14,632 bases of DNA, taken from positions 1 through 14,632 of the forward strand of contig CAMFEL010000035.1 in assembly GCA_945949385.1 (NCBI GenBank), written 5' to 3'. The number at the start of each line of letters is the position of its first letter. The stretch's first letter is position 1. Under the pieces are notes generated by a model. It was not told where the DNA came from and ran no database searches. It saw only the letters and a list, made by a program, of their open reading frames with translations. This document shows, in pieces, positions 13,504 through 14,632 of the stretch. The translations under genes and the position numbers were made by a program. Source of the DNA: an uncultured Clostridia bacterium (lineage in GTDB: Bacteria > Bacillota > Clostridia > Oscillospirales > CAG-272).

Positions 13504-14094
13504 ATGCGGGTACGAAATAAAGAAGAATACCAACGCAAGAAAAGCGAAATTATGGAAAAATGTTACGAATGCTATGCGGAGCACGGATTGAACTCTGTCG
13601 GCATTAAGGGACTTGCCGAGGCGTGCGGCTTTACCTCCGCAAGCCTGTATACATATTTTATAGGATTGGATGACCTTATCATTCAATCCACCGAATACTG
13701 TATGAGCAAGGTCGAGGACGATTTTATGGCGAAAGCCCCCGCGGATGTGGAGGACTTGTGGCGGTTTATAGACGAGATACCGTATTGGACGGCAAAAAAG
13801 CACGGCAAGAAATACCGCCTGATGTATCAGATCTACACTCACCCGAAATACAGGCAGTACGGCAAGAAATTCTTTGAGGGTGTAAACGAACGATACACCG
13901 AATATGCAAAGAGCTTAGAGCCGAAACTGGGGATTCCGTACGAAAAACTCACGCCGCTGATTTTCATTCTGATCAGAGCCTGCGTACACTACGCACTGTT
14001 TGAGGATGAGTTCTATCTGAAATCCCAGATAGCCGTGCTCAAGGAAAGCCTTGAACTCTTTATTATGAAATACAACCGGAATATAAATTGTTAG
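13504..14094 (+). CDS. TetR/AcrR-family transcriptional regulator
   Basis: 196 residues; GGGGGTG lies 5 nt before the ATG. The N-terminal helix-turn-helix (about 12-60) is typical: GIKGLAEACGFTSASLYTYF at 33-52, followed by DDLI and a helix. The remainder, about 60-190, is the variable ligand-binding and dimer domain, here rich in Tyr, Lys and Glu. The family usually represses neighbouring genes until a small ligand binds. It has its own promoter with an operator-like palindrome, so autoregulation is likely. Its stop codon overlaps the ribosome binding site of the next gene, which starts 12 nt later; that secreted protein is the likely co-expressed target. The divergent MarR-ABC operon is a second possible target. 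Confidence 0.9.
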   Translation: MRVRNKEEYQRKKSEIMEKCYECYAEHGLNSVGIKGLAEACGFTSASLYTYFIGLDDLIIQSTEYCMSKVEDDFMAKAPADVEDLWRFIDEIPYWTAKKHGKKYRLMYQIYTHPKYRQYGKKFFEGVNERYTEYAKSLEPKLGIPYEKLTPLIFILIRACVHYALFEDEFYLKSQIAVLKESLELFIMKYNRNINC

Positions 14095-14106
14095 GAGGCA
14101 AACGCA

Positions 14107-14632
14107 ATGAAAAAACGGATCATAAGCATATTGCTGATACTTTGTATGGTTTTGGCATTTATGCCGCAGGCGGCTGTTGCTGCCGAATCTGACTGGGAGA
14201 ATGAAATCTGGATCGGTAACACCCCTGTCAACAAAAGCACTAATATGACGGATAACTCCTGGGTATTCTTCCCCGGTTACAATATTCTGGTATTAAATGA
14301 CAATTTTTTTAAAGCAACAGCTACCAATCTGTCCGGTTCAAAAGACAAAGCTGTCATCCGGGTCGGATCAATCGACAATCTTACTATCCGGTTGTTGGGA
14401 AATGCCACAGTCGGTGTGCCTTCCATAGAATATCTTCCCCCGGAGGCTGCAGACGGCATAAGTACCTACGGTATTTATGCGCCGAATACGAATCTGGCAA
14501 TTGAAGGTACCGGCACTCTTAATGTCAATTCAAACGCCAATGCTATCTGGTGCAAGGATTTAAGAGTTGAAGGTCCGACCCTGAACTGCAACTCTTACCG
14601 CACGGCTATCAGAGTCATTGACAGCAGTGCAT
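14107..14632 (+). CDS. Secreted surface protein, 5' part only (runs off the window)
   Basis: The frame is open to the last base, giving 175 complete codons. AGGAGG (14093-14098) lies 8 nt before the ATG and overlaps the stop of the TetR gene, so the two form an operon. The start MKKRIISILLILCMVLAF and AAVAA near 22-26 form a clear signal peptide. After it come repeating short strands with Asn, Gly and Thr, for instance NTNLAIEGTGTLNVNSNANA and LRVEGPTLNCNS, the look of a right-handed beta-helix or beta-sandwich adhesin or carbohydrate-binding surface protein. Some resemblance to the Cthe_2159 carbohydrate-binding beta-helix group is possible but not established. The C-terminal domains are outside the window, so function and anchoring are unknown. 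Confidence 0.8.
   Translation, partial: MKKRIISILLILCMVLAFMPQAAVAAESDWENEIWIGNTPVNKSTNMTDNSWVFFPGYNILVLNDNFFKATATNLSGSKDKAVIRVGSIDNLTIRLLGNATVGVPSIEYLPPEAADGISTYGIYAPNTNLAIEGTGTLNVNSNANAIWCKDLRVEGPTLNCNSYRTAIRVIDSSA

Overview
This window looks like chromosomal DNA of a Gram-positive gut-type Clostridia bacterium (Ruminococcus / Oscillospiraceae-like). Supporting signs are AGGAGG-type ribosome binding sites before most genes, consensus vegetative promoters of the TTGaca-17-TAtaaT type, moderate GC content, a type I dockerin, heterodimeric ABC exporters of the Firmicutes kind, and signal-peptide surface proteins. No phage, transposase, CRISPR, rRNA or tRNA gene was found. The species assignment is an inference.

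Layout. (1) 1-124: palindromic intergenic repeats that probably end the leftward operon. (2) 125-2147, minus strand: a membrane-anchored alpha/beta hydrolase followed, with a 44-nt overlap, by a GT2 glycosyltransferase fused to a GtrA membrane domain. (3) 2174-3157, plus strand: a second, soluble alpha/beta hydrolase (monoacylglycerol lipase type) diverging from the first with only 26 nt between start codons, closed by a terminator. (4) 3332-4583: a consensus promoter whose -35 box lies inside a 14-bp perfect inverted repeat, driving a cytoplasmic GH27 alpha-galactosidase. (5) 4608-4778: a 171-bp multi-hairpin palindromic element. (6) 4818-5645, minus: an MscS-type mechanosensitive channel. 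(7) 5646-8583: divergent promoters, then an 847-residue secreted dockerin protein with a CBM9-like domain and no recognised catalytic domain. (8) 8584-8953: a gene-free stretch rich in hairpins that ends in a strong bidirectional terminator. (9) 8954-13207, minus: an operon of a MarR regulator and two ABC half-exporters that complement each other's degenerate ATP sites. (10) 13434-14632, plus: a TetR regulator and, 12 nt later, a secreted surface protein cut off by the window end.

How the parts fit. The alpha-galactosidase, the dockerin/CBM9 protein and the two secreted or cell-envelope units suit a plant-polysaccharide user that assembles enzymes on dockerin-cohesin scaffolds, although no cohesin or sugar transporter is present here. 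The MarR-ABC unit looks like a self-regulated efflux or stress operon. The TetR gene is probably autoregulated and co-transcribed with the surface protein. The least explained parts are the two structured intergenic elements (4608-4778 and 8584-8925), the operator-like palindrome in front of the alpha-galactosidase, and the unassigned middle region of the dockerin protein.
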